Source of the DNA: Candidatus Saliniplasma halalkaliphilum
GTDB lineage: Archaea; Thermoplasmatota; Thermoplasmata; Halarchaeoplasmatales; Halarchaeoplasmataceae
NCBI GenBank assembly: GCA_019594235.1
Contig: JAFDTG010000085.1
Coordinates: forward strand, 1 to 6,631
Length of the DNA: 6,631 nt
Direction: 5' to 3'
The notes beneath the pieces are model-generated. The model was not told where the DNA came from. It ran no database searches and was given only the letters and a program-made list of their open reading frames with translations. Below, piece after piece: positions 1 to 6,014 of this stretch; positions within the stretch are counted from its first letter, which is position 1, and each line of letters starts with the position of its first letter. A program made the translations under genes and the position numbers.

Positions 1-1421
1 ATCAAAGTAATAAGTTTAAAACCAGGTATTTCATCTTCCGTATCTTCTCCATCATCTTCGTCCTCGTCTTCTCTGTCCTTATCATCTACGTCTTCTTCTA
101 TAACCACGGTTCTATTACCACTATGATGTACACCTTCGACCCACAACTCGTATTCACCTGCATCGCCTTCTTCCGTCTGCCATGTGAACACACCCTCTTG
201 TACCTCTCCGGAAGCAAGAGTCAACTCCTCTACTTCTTCATAGATGACTTCGTCGTCACGGACCGTAAACATGATCTCCTGGGTATCTTCTTCTCCTGTG
301 TTCTCCACCTCGTAGTTCAGCACGACTTCATCTCCTTCTTTGACCCTTCTATCTTCCAGGTTCATATCGAAAGAAAACATACCTCCATCTGCCGTTAATT
401 CAAATCTAGTAATGTCTTCATCATCCTCACTGAAAATTTCCAGATCATATCTTCCGGCATCTCCGATTTCAGTACTCCATACGAATTGCCCCTCATATTT
501 TTCTTCCGAAGAAACTGTAACACTCTCTTCTACATCTTCGTATACCGACTCTTCCCTGAAAAATACCTTGAATTCGATATCTTGGGTATCCTCTTTCCCG
601 GTATTCATTATCTCATAATTTACCGTGACATCTTTCCCTTCAACAACATCTCTTTCCTCAAGTTCCATCTTCACGGTAAATGCGTCGGCTTTCAATACTT
701 CCAATCGACTGCCATCCTTATCGTCTTCACTATTGACCTCTAATTCATACCATCCTGCATCGTTTTCTTCGGTTTGCCATGTGAATTGATCTTCGTAGGA
801 TCCACCTGTTTCAAGCGTTAGCTCTTCTACATCCTCGTAGATCGTTTCCTCTTCTATTCGATCACGGACTGTGAATGTGATATCCTGGGTATCCTCTTCT
901 CCCGTGTTCTTGATGGTGTAATTCATCACGGCTTCTTCACCTTCTAATATCTTTCTTTCCTCTAACCTTGCTCGTACATTGAACGCATCGGCTTTCAGCA
1001 CTTCTAGTGACATATCTTCTTTTTCATCCTGTGTAGCAATTTCTAACTGATATGGATGATCACTGGCATCACCTTCTTCAGTCTGCCATGTAAAATTTCC
1101 TTCATAGGATTCACCTGGACCTAGCGTTAAATCTTCTTTTACATCTCTAAAAACACGTTCAGGTTCCGGGTCTTTCTGCTCGAAAACAGTGAAAATTATA
1201 TCCTGTGTATCTTCGTCTCCAGTATTCTCGATCTCATAATTCATCACAGCTTCTTCGCCTTCGACTATCTCCCTTTCATCGATCCTGTAACTGATGGTGA
1301 AGTATCCCCCATTTTGTACTTCGATTTCTGACGCTTCATTACAGAACGTTGTTACCTGAAAGGCTGATAAAAGCAGTATCGAACAGACCAAAACTGTGAA
1401 CAGGTATCTTTTTGATTTCAT
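1..1421 (-). CDS. Exported acidic protein with four Ig/CARDB-like repeats and a PGF-type C-terminal anchor signal (C-terminus cut by window edge)
   Basis: An uninterrupted frame runs from ATG 1421 to the left edge, giving 473 complete residues with no stop seen. Residues 1-27 look like a signal peptide: MKSKR followed by a hydrophobic core (YLFTVLVCSILLLSAF). I see no clear lipobox, and the cleavage site is uncertain. Four repeats follow at about 39-143, 144-244, 245-343 and 344-441. Each carries an N-terminal NYxIxNTGxEDTQ motif and a C-terminal F(T/V)W(Q/S)TExxDAGxYxL motif; the DAGxY part resembles an Ig-fold tyrosine corner. The first repeat has an insertion and SDHPY in place of AGxY. 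The order of motifs fits CARDB-like (PF07705) beta-sandwich domains. Residues 442-464 are an acidic stalk, then IPGF and KLITL start what is probably the membrane anchor. By my count repeat 2 has 31 Asp/Glu against 10 Lys/Arg. It is probably a cell-surface or S-layer-associated adhesion or structural protein; the specific function is unknown. The ATG is chosen because the signal peptide starts there; a stop codon lies 2 codons upstream in frame (TAA of ATGATGTAA region not in conflict with this start). Confidence 0.85.
   Translation of the reverse strand, partial: MKSKRYLFTVLVCSILLLSAFQVTTFCNEASEIEVQNGGYFTISYRIDEREIVEGEEAVMNYEIENTGDEDTQDIIFTVFEQKDPEPERVFRDVKEDLTLGPGESYEGNFTWQTEEGDASDHPYQLEIATQDEKEDMSLEVLKADAFNVRARLEERKILEGEEAVMNYTIKNTGEEDTQDITFTVRDRIEEETIYEDVEELTLETGGSYEDQFTWQTEENDAGWYELEVNSEDDKDGSRLEVLKADAFTVKMELEERDVVEGKDVTVNYEIMNTGKEDTQDIEFKVFFREESVYEDVEESVTVSSEEKYEGQFVWSTEIGDAGRYDLEIFSEDDEDITRFELTADGGMFSFDMNLEDRRVKEGDEVVLNYEVENTGEEDTQEIMFTVRDDEVIYEEVEELTLASGEVQEGVFTWQTEEGDAGEYELWVEGVHHSGNRTVVIEEDVDDKDREDEDEDDGEDTEDEIPGFKLITL
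18..98 (-). other. Acidic stalk and PGF-type sorting motif of the repeat protein
   Basis: Residues 442-464 contain 18 Asp/Glu out of 23, a low-complexity charged linker. It is followed directly by IPGF (positions 29-18) and a hydrophobic start, KLITL. Charged or Thr-rich linkers followed by PGF and one transmembrane helix with a basic tail are a known arrangement in archaeal surface proteins (PGF-CTERM and related classes). The helix and basic tail lie outside the window, so the assignment to such a class is inference. Confidence 0.6.
99..1307 (-). repeat. Four tandem ~100-residue coding repeats (Ig/CARDB-like)
   Basis: In transcription order the units are approximately 1307-993, 992-690, 689-393 and 392-99. 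The first half of each contains G(E/D/K)xxVxxNYxIxNTGxEDTQ(D/E)IxF. The second half contains a Trp (residues 112, 215, 315, 414) in F(T/V)W(Q/S)TE, followed by GDAG or NDAG in repeats 2-4. In the 25-residue core, repeats 1 (residues 55-79) and 2 (161-185) match at 21 positions, yet 10 of those 21 codons differ synonymously. The duplication is therefore old and held by selection on the protein rather than being a recent DNA amplification. Unit boundaries are approximate to a few residues. Confidence 0.85.
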
Positions 1422-1426
1422 TTTTA

Positions 1427-1434
1427 CATCATCC
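1427..1434 (-). promoter_or_regulatory. Weak ribosome binding site of the repeat protein gene
   Basis: On the minus strand GGATGATG ends 5 nt before the ATG at 1421. It partly matches the archaeal Shine-Dalgarno consensus GGAGGTGATC (a GG and TGAT). The spacing is right, and the start coincides with the signal peptide. The match is imperfect. Confidence 0.4.
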
Positions 1435-1463
1435 ATATAAGTACTTTCAATATTCACTTTTGG

Positions 1464-1477
1464 TTCATATTTTAAAA
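1464..1477 (-). promoter_or_regulatory. Candidate TATA element for the repeat protein gene
   Basis: The minus strand here reads TTTTAAAATATGAA, an A/T-only box centred near 1471. A start of transcription about 25 bp downstream would fall near 1445, giving a leader of about 24 nt that contains the GGATGATG site. The whole intergenic region is A+T-rich, so chance occurrence is a real risk. Confidence 0.35.
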
Positions 1478-1514
1478 CTTTTTGGACGTTTTATCGAGAA
1501 ATATTGGATCGACG

Positions 1515-1532
1515 GTGTATTAACTAGTACAC
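1515..1532. promoter_or_regulatory. 18-bp inverted repeat GTGTA-N8-TACAC, candidate operator
   Basis: The arms GTGTA (1515-1519) and TACAC (1528-1532) are perfect reverse complements around an 8-nt centre that includes ACTAGT. The site sits in the middle of the divergent intergenic region, 8 bp upstream of a plausible TATA element for the plus-strand gene (1541) and about 40 bp upstream of the one proposed for the minus-strand gene. That placement suits a dimeric helix-turn-helix regulator. No regulator gene is visible nearby, so the role is inference. Confidence 0.4.
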
Positions 1533-1540
1533 TTCAACTC

Positions 1541-1548
1541 TTTATACA
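1541..1548 (+). promoter_or_regulatory. Candidate TATA box for the CPBP protease gene
   Basis: TTTATACA resembles the archaeal TATA box (TTTATATA). It would put the transcription start near 1570 and give a leader of about 38 nt. That leader has no convincing Shine-Dalgarno; the best is GTGA at 1594-1597, 10 nt before the ATG. A second possibility is ACTATAAT at 1573-1580, which would give a nearly leaderless transcript. I cannot decide between them from sequence. Confidence 0.35.
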
Positions 1549-1607
1549 AATTTATTTCAAATAAAAACAAAAACTATAATTGTTATCTAAAATGTGAACT
1601 TATTATA

Positions 1608-2315
1608 ATGTCAGAACTGCAGGAGTCCAGAATACGGCCGGCCTTAGAAGTCATCGGTGTTACACTTTTAGCTTTGATCGTATCATTGTCTGTCAGCGGG
1701 GTGTTCGTGATCCTCTTACTTTTTTTAGGATATGATGTGACTACAACTTTCGCTTTAGGTGGTGCAGCGGTTTTTGGACAATTCGGATTTCTTTTAGTGG
1801 CATATTTCTACATATATCGTCGAAAAATCAATGTCCCTTTGAACGTTCCCTCTAAATCAGACCTATTATACATAGGAGGAGGAGCAATCATAGCACTGGT
1901 GACCGCTGTAGGATTTTCCCAGATACTCTTGTACTTTGATCGTATGCCAGAATCTGTCATCGAAGAGATGGCACAAAGAAGTCCGATAATTCTGATCGTT
2001 CTTGCGGTACTTTCAGTCGTACTGATCGCCCCCGCCGAGGAACTATTATTCCGGGGTGCTATCCAGGGAAAACTTCGTGAACATTTTCAACCCTTCCCTG
2101 CCATCGCTGGAGCGAGTTTATTGTTCGGTTCCTTTCATTTTCTAAATTATGCTGGAGATTTAATATCTATCATGATGACCACTTCGATGATAGTCGTTAT
2201 AGGTGGTATAATAGGATATTTATACGAGAAGACTGGAAATCTAACTGTACCTATATTGGTTCACGGGATATACAATTTCGTTTTACTCGTATCTAGTTAC
2301 TACGCTATGGTTTAG
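1608..2315 (+). CDS. CPBP (Abi/CAAX-protease-like) family intramembrane glutamic-type protease
   Basis: This 235-residue multipass membrane protein has the three CPBP (PF02517) motifs. They are EELLFRG at residues 144-150 (E144, E145, R149), FGSFH at 173-177 (F173, H177), and HGIYN at 219-223 (H219, N223). Likely membrane segments are about 13-40, 46-70, 87-109, 127-141, 165-180, 186-205 and 213-232, with a basic loop YRRK near 70. In this family the two glutamates and two histidines form the intramembrane active site. Characterised members cleave prenylated CAAX proteins (Rce1) or membrane-bound substrates, and many prokaryotic ones act in peptide maturation or self-immunity. Nothing here identifies the substrate. 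The gene is divergent from the acidic surface-protein gene and ends 23 bp from the convergent permease gene. The start follows an A/T-rich leader without a strong ribosome binding site. All motif residues are intact, so it is probably active. Confidence 0.9.
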   Translation: MSELQESRIRPALEVIGVTLLALIVSLSVSGVFVILLLFLGYDVTTTFALGGAAVFGQFGFLLVAYFYIYRRKINVPLNVPSKSDLLYIGGGAIIALVTAVGFSQILLYFDRMPESVIEEMAQRSPIILIVLAVLSVVLIAPAEELLFRGAIQGKLREHFQPFPAIAGASLLFGSFHFLNYAGDLISIMMTTSMIVVIGGIIGYLYEKTGNLTVPILVHGIYNFVLLVSSYYAMV

Positions 2316-2338
2316 AGTTTTATTACTCCACCCCCAGA

Positions 2339-5224
2339 TCAGTCGAATCTCAATGCCTCTGCCGGTGATACTTTACTTGCTTTATGTGCACTAGGTATAG
2401 CGACGAGCAGCATAGCAACGTATGCTATCAAACCTATCGTCAAGATAGAAACCCACGGTATACCAAATTCCCAACCCATGGGTTTGAATCCGTCGTACCA
2501 CAGCAACCATCCGATAGCTATACCTAAGCTAGAACCCAACACGATCCCTAGTATAGTTATGAAAGAATTCTCTATCAGGAAAGCGTACCGGATCATCTTT
2601 CTTTTGAAACCGATAGCCCTCATCATACCGATCTCTAACCTCCGTTCGTGCACCGCTCTCAAACTGATTATACCCAATCCGGCGATCCCAACCACCAGAC
2701 CTAGTCCCATATAACCTGAGAACAGGTCGAAGAACATGTAAGTTGCACTCAATGCTTCTCTGATTATCGTATCGATGACTACCGTTCTAAATCCATATTG
2801 AATGAACTCTCTATTCAACTCCCGGGCAAGTTCATCCGGATCTACAGTTTCTTTAACGTTAAAGAAAAACAGGGAGTTAGAAGTGATATTGAAATCCCTT
2901 TCAACGGTCTCTTTGGACATGAAATAACCGCTTACTACATTCTGATCCATGAAGCCGATAACTTTCTTCTCACGTAATTCGTTCTCATGATCAAGGAACG
3001 TGACCGTAGATCCCAACTCTACCATCTGCCCTCCAGGTGGTCCAAACTGGTCAGTAGGTGCGTTGGTGATCACAAGGTCCGGCTCCGATAAAACAGCTTC
3101 CCAAACATCATCTACTGATCCATAATCATCGACGTGATCCGAAATTACAAATGTATTATTATTTACAAAATTCCTATCTATACCGATAACAGAATCTCTT
3201 CTTATGCCACCTTCCCCAGTAACCATACGTACATTACCACGATAAGCCGAGTCGATCTGGTTAAAGTCATCGATAGTAAGATTATCGTTGTTGATTATCT
3301 CTTGATGGATATTATCTATGAACTGGTCTTGACCCGAAAATCCCATTATTTCGTAACCACCGGACTCCTCTTCGATCATCCTCTCTATGTTCGTATCGAA
3401 GATACCCACTATCATCCCCATGACAGTTATGGCGAAGATTATCAGGGCGAATATGAATATGGTCATACCGGTCCTGAATTTCTCTTTTAGAGGATGTGAA
3501 ATAGCTGATAGTACTACCGCTTTGAACCCCGTTTCCGACCTGCACAACTTTTCCATCCCACCTGTTAATAGATGACCGTTCAGCATGATTATCAAAACAC
3601 CGGCGGTCACCATGAACAAACCAGAAAGGATGAACATCTCTAATCCTGCAGTGTACCCTTCAAAAGGATCCAATGCCTCCAATGGGATGAGCCACCAGAT
3701 CAGTAAAAATACACCTACTCCCGTATAAGCCGCCCTATCACCTATCCATCTCCTAGTGACCGTTCCGATACCGATTATTATCAATGAAATACCTGTCACA
3801 GGTAACCATAACTGATCCGTCCCTGTTCCCATTACCGTTAAAAGTCCTCCGATAATCAATCCTGCGATAGCCATATAAAAGACTTTTTTGCTTTTCTTAG
3901 CTACCGGTGGTTCTGGTATATCCCTGATTGCTCTAACTATGTTCAATTTAGATATACGCGTTACTGAGAAGAATATAGTACCCATGGTCAGTAAGAATCC
4001 CAAAGCGAAAGCCAATATCATGCTTTCTGGTGTGAAAGTAAAATATCCAAGCAGTGATACATCCCCACCGAATGTGGCGAATATATCTTCGAGTAAATAG
4101 AAAATAACATAAGTTATACCAACACCCATAAAAACACCTACGAAAGACGCAGCTCCTGCATAGATCATCCCTTCATAGGAAAATACCCTTCGAAGATGAC
4201 CTCTTTTCATACCTATAGCTCTGCTCATGCCCATCTCCGATTTTCTTTCCTCCCCAAGCATAACAAAGATGTTCACAGCCAGGATTATACCCGCAATTAT
4301 TGAAAAAGTACCAAAAATGAAGAATATATCGGTGAATTGGGACATATTTTCTTTAAAGTTTTGTAAAACTTGATTCTTATTCCCTCTAGCTTCTAAAACA
4401 CTGTATTCAGGATTTTCCTGAAGGAGTGTTTCGATATCAGCAAAGATCTGATCACTGTATTCTATTCCATCTCCAACTCCTCCAACGGAAGTTACCCGAA
4501 TGTAATTTATCTGACCAGGGATTCCAAAGGCTTCTTGCGCATCAGGTAAAGACATGATGATTTTGCTCCTTCCACGGAAAGCACCTCTGCCCTCATTATC
4601 GATCACATCCCTCACAGTGTATATTCCACCTCTTGGAGATCCAACTGTAAATAGGGTCAACTCGTCACCCTTCTCAGCTTCTAATTCCTCCGCTAACCTC
4701 GTGTCTATGAAGATCTCACCAGGTCCTAACTCAGTTTCAAAACTTCCACCATCTTTATAGAAATCTCCCCCACCCTCACCCTCATCAAAATCCATACCGA
4801 TAACACGTGTACCTGGTTGAGATAATCTTGTATCGGGATTTAGTACAGGTAAAGAGCCATGAACTTCACCACTTACCCCTTTTACATTTTCGATTTTTAA
4901 AATATCTGTACTCAAATTCTGATGAGTGTTAGATGAGATCGGAACTAGTCTCCCTTCGACTGTGGTATTGAACACGGTGACGTCCGTATGCTGCCACTCG
5001 CTGTATATCTCATCTTCAACCATATTCTCCATGGTGTCTCCGACACCGAAAGATGATGTGATTATAGCAGTGGCTATCATCAATCCTAGAATTACAATCA
5101 TCGTGTTGGTCTTCCTACGGAATATGTTCCTGAGACCTATCTTGAAAAGTATTTTATGACGGCAGGCATCGATAAGAACTACGGCAACCACCACAGCGAT
5201 GATGCCCAAAAGAGGGACGATCAT
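2339..5224 (-). CDS. ABC transporter permease, two-module FtsX/MacB-like
   Basis: This protein of 961 residues (numbered from ATG 5224) has two FtsX modules. In order: TM ~2-19; a basic loop with GLRNIFRR; TM ~41-60; a large extracytoplasmic domain ~61-298 (MacB_PCD-like); TMs ~299-323, 351-380 and 400-421 with the coupling motif EMGMSRAIGMKR near 330-341; a block of four hydrophobic segments (~450-548); TM ~585-608 preceded by HPLKEKFRTG; a second extracytoplasmic domain ~609-825; and TMs ~832-853, 882-908 and 925-945 with EIGMMRAIGFKR at 864-875. It ends in the typical KVSPAEALR tail. FtsX-type permeases (PF02687) usually transmit ATPase movement to the outer face rather than pass substrate through a pore, for example in lipoprotein release, peptide resistance or hydrolase activation. 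The gene follows its ATPase gene by 5 nt. A TTG at 5233 overlaps the ATPase stop and would add three residues. I prefer ATG 5224 because AGGGGG lies 10 nt before it and the TTG has no spaced ribosome binding site. Substrate is unknown. Confidence 0.9.
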   Translation of the reverse strand: MIVPLLGIIAVVVAVVLIDACRHKILFKIGLRNIFRRKTNTMIVILGLMIATAIITSSFGVGDTMENMVEDEIYSEWQHTDVTVFNTTVEGRLVPISSNTHQNLSTDILKIENVKGVSGEVHGSLPVLNPDTRLSQPGTRVIGMDFDEGEGGGDFYKDGGSFETELGPGEIFIDTRLAEELEAEKGDELTLFTVGSPRGGIYTVRDVIDNEGRGAFRGRSKIIMSLPDAQEAFGIPGQINYIRVTSVGGVGDGIEYSDQIFADIETLLQENPEYSVLEARGNKNQVLQNFKENMSQFTDIFFIFGTFSIIAGIILAVNIFVMLGEERKSEMGMSRAIGMKRGHLRRVFSYEGMIYAGAASFVGVFMGVGITYVIFYLLEDIFATFGGDVSLLGYFTFTPESMILAFALGFLLTMGTIFFSVTRISKLNIVRAIRDIPEPPVAKKSKKVFYMAIAGLIIGGLLTVMGTGTDQLWLPVTGISLIIIGIGTVTRRWIGDRAAYTGVGVFLLIWWLIPLEALDPFEGYTAGLEMFILSGLFMVTAGVLIIMLNGHLLTGGMEKLCRSETGFKAVVLSAISHPLKEKFRTGMTIFIFALIIFAITVMGMIVGIFDTNIERMIEEESGGYEIMGFSGQDQFIDNIHQEIINNDNLTIDDFNQIDSAYRGNVRMVTGEGGIRRDSVIGIDRNFVNNNTFVISDHVDDYGSVDDVWEAVLSEPDLVITNAPTDQFGPPGGQMVELGSTVTFLDHENELREKKVIGFMDQNVVSGYFMSKETVERDFNITSNSLFFFNVKETVDPDELARELNREFIQYGFRTVVIDTIIREALSATYMFFDLFSGYMGLGLVVGIAGLGIISLRAVHERRLEIGMMRAIGFKRKMIRYAFLIENSFITILGIVLGSSLGIAIGWLLWYDGFKPMGWEFGIPWVSILTIGLIAYVAMLLVAIPSAHKASKVSPAEALRFD

Positions 5225-5229
5225 TTCCT

Positions 5230-5934
5230 TCAATCCCCCTTGACCTGATCCCGTTTTATAACTCCGCTCTCCATGTGAAGTACCCTTTCGGCCCTATCGG
5301 CAACTCTGTCTTCATGCGTCACCAATACCATAGTGTGACCATTTTTTCCGTTCAATCTACAAAGTATATCCATGATCTTATCCGAAGTTTTAGTATCTAG
5401 GTCACCGGTGGGTTCATCTGCCCATATTATATCAGGTTCGTTGACGACCGCTCTTGCGATGGTGACCCGCTGCCTTTCACCACCTGATAAAGCTGAAGGT
5501 CTGTGATCGTATCTGTGACCTAAACCAACCATATCCAGTGCCTTTTCTGCCTTTTCTCTAGCATCCTTCGATTTTCCTGCTAGAAGTAGAGGTAGTTCGA
5601 CGTTCTCTACCGCCGTTAAAACTGGTAACAGATTATAGAACTGGAAAACAAAACCCATATTCAACGCTCTCATATCGGTTTTTTGATTGTCCGTTAAAGA
5701 ATTTAGGTCTTTACCGTTGAGCCAAACTTTACCTTTAGATATATCATCGAGACCAGAAAGACAATTCAACAAAGTAGTTTTCCCACATCCAGACGGTCCC
5801 ATGATGGCCACCATCTCACCTTTATTGATAGAAAGGTCAACACCGCGTAGAGCGTGGACTTTGACCTCCCCCTCATAGATCTTGTGTAAATTTTTTGCTC
5901 TGATCATTTCTGCTTTCATAGTCTCCGCTTCCAT
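5230..5934 (-). CDS. ABC transporter ATP-binding protein, LolD/MacB-type
   Basis: This 234-residue nucleotide-binding subunit has every motif intact: Walker A GPSGCGKTT (46-54), Q-loop FQ (Q98) followed by FYNLLP, signature LSGGERQR (149-156), Walker B IIWADEPT (169-176, with D173 and catalytic E174), D-loop GDLD (177-180) and switch His H207. The FQFYNLLP and ADEPTGDLD wording is typical of the LolD/MacB/FtsE-like group that pairs with FtsX-type permeases. The permease gene starts a few bases after the stop, so the two are surely an operon, and the protein should act as a dimer on the inner face of the membrane. Start choice: ATG 5934 has no Shine-Dalgarno but lies about 25 bp after a strong TATA box, consistent with leaderless translation. 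Later ATGs (5919, 5907) would also keep the whole domain but lack well-spaced ribosome binding sites. Confidence 0.95.
   Translation of the reverse strand: MEAETMKAEMIRAKNLHKIYEGEVKVHALRGVDLSINKGEMVAIMGPSGCGKTTLLNCLSGLDDISKGKVWLNGKDLNSLTDNQKTDMRALNMGFVFQFYNLLPVLTAVENVELPLLLAGKSKDAREKAEKALDMVGLGHRYDHRPSALSGGERQRVTIARAVVNEPDIIWADEPTGDLDTKTSDKIMDILCRLNGKNGHTMVLVTHEDRVADRAERVLHMESGVIKRDQVKGD
5235..5239 (-). promoter_or_regulatory. Ribosome binding site deciding the permease start
   Basis: GGGGG (with a preceding A) lies inside the last codons of the ATPase gene. It is 10 nt before the permease ATG at 5224 but directly against the alternative TTG at 5233. It therefore supports the ATG; the spacing is slightly long. 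An AAGGAA stretch abuts the ATG and could contribute. Confidence 0.4.
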
Positions 5935-5952
5935 AAAACTGGTATATTATAA

Positions 5953-5966
5953 CCTTTATAAAAAAG
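5953..5966 (-). promoter_or_regulatory. TATA box of the ATPase-permease operon (leaderless promoter); T-run may also end kinase transcription
   Basis: The minus strand reads CTTTTTTATAAAGG. The core TTTATAAA (5955-5962) is a near-ideal archaeal TATA box, and its centre is about 25 bp before the ATG at 5934. With the usual 25-27 bp from TATA to start, transcription would begin at or next to the A of the ATG, agreeing with the absence of a Shine-Dalgarno there. The run of six T lies 50 bp after the kinase stop and could serve as an archaeal U-rich terminator for that gene. Confidence 0.6.
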
Positions 5967-5980
5967 TATCTAGAGGGGAA

Positions 5981-5994
5981 ATATGAACTCATAT
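5981..5994. promoter_or_regulatory. Palindrome ATATGA-N2-TCATAT upstream of the transporter TATA box
   Basis: Perfect 6-bp arms flank AC, giving a 14-bp near-palindrome that begins 19 bp upstream of the TATA core. Sites just upstream of TATA/BRE are common for archaeal activators, and downstream ones for repressors. The A+T-rich composition makes short palindromes frequent, so this is only a candidate. Confidence 0.25.
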
Positions 5995-6014
5995 CTGAAT
6001 GATATAATGTCCGC

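Noticed and set aside
30..98. Tct/tcc/tcg-rich low-complexity DNA suggestive of a microsatellite
   Set aside because: It is explained by Asp/Glu codons of the acidic stalk; the codons vary and there is no regular repeat period.
123..743. Overlapping plus-strand open frames of 85-92 codons (123-398, 340-618, 486-743)
   Set aside because: They lie antisense to the continuous, repeat-structured minus-strand gene with a signal peptide. Their products are low-complexity Ser/Phe-rich reflections of acidic codons.
2315..2328. Possible bidirectional terminator hairpin GAGT-N6-ACTC between the convergent CPBP and permease genes
   Set aside because: The stem is only 4 bp, there is no T-run on the minus strand, and only a short TTTTATT on the plus strand. 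It is too weak to call.
2478..4760. Several plus-strand open frames and one alternative minus-strand frame (3312-3545) within the permease gene
   Set aside because: The permease frame has clear domain structure over its whole length; these are other-frame shadows without recognisable motifs.
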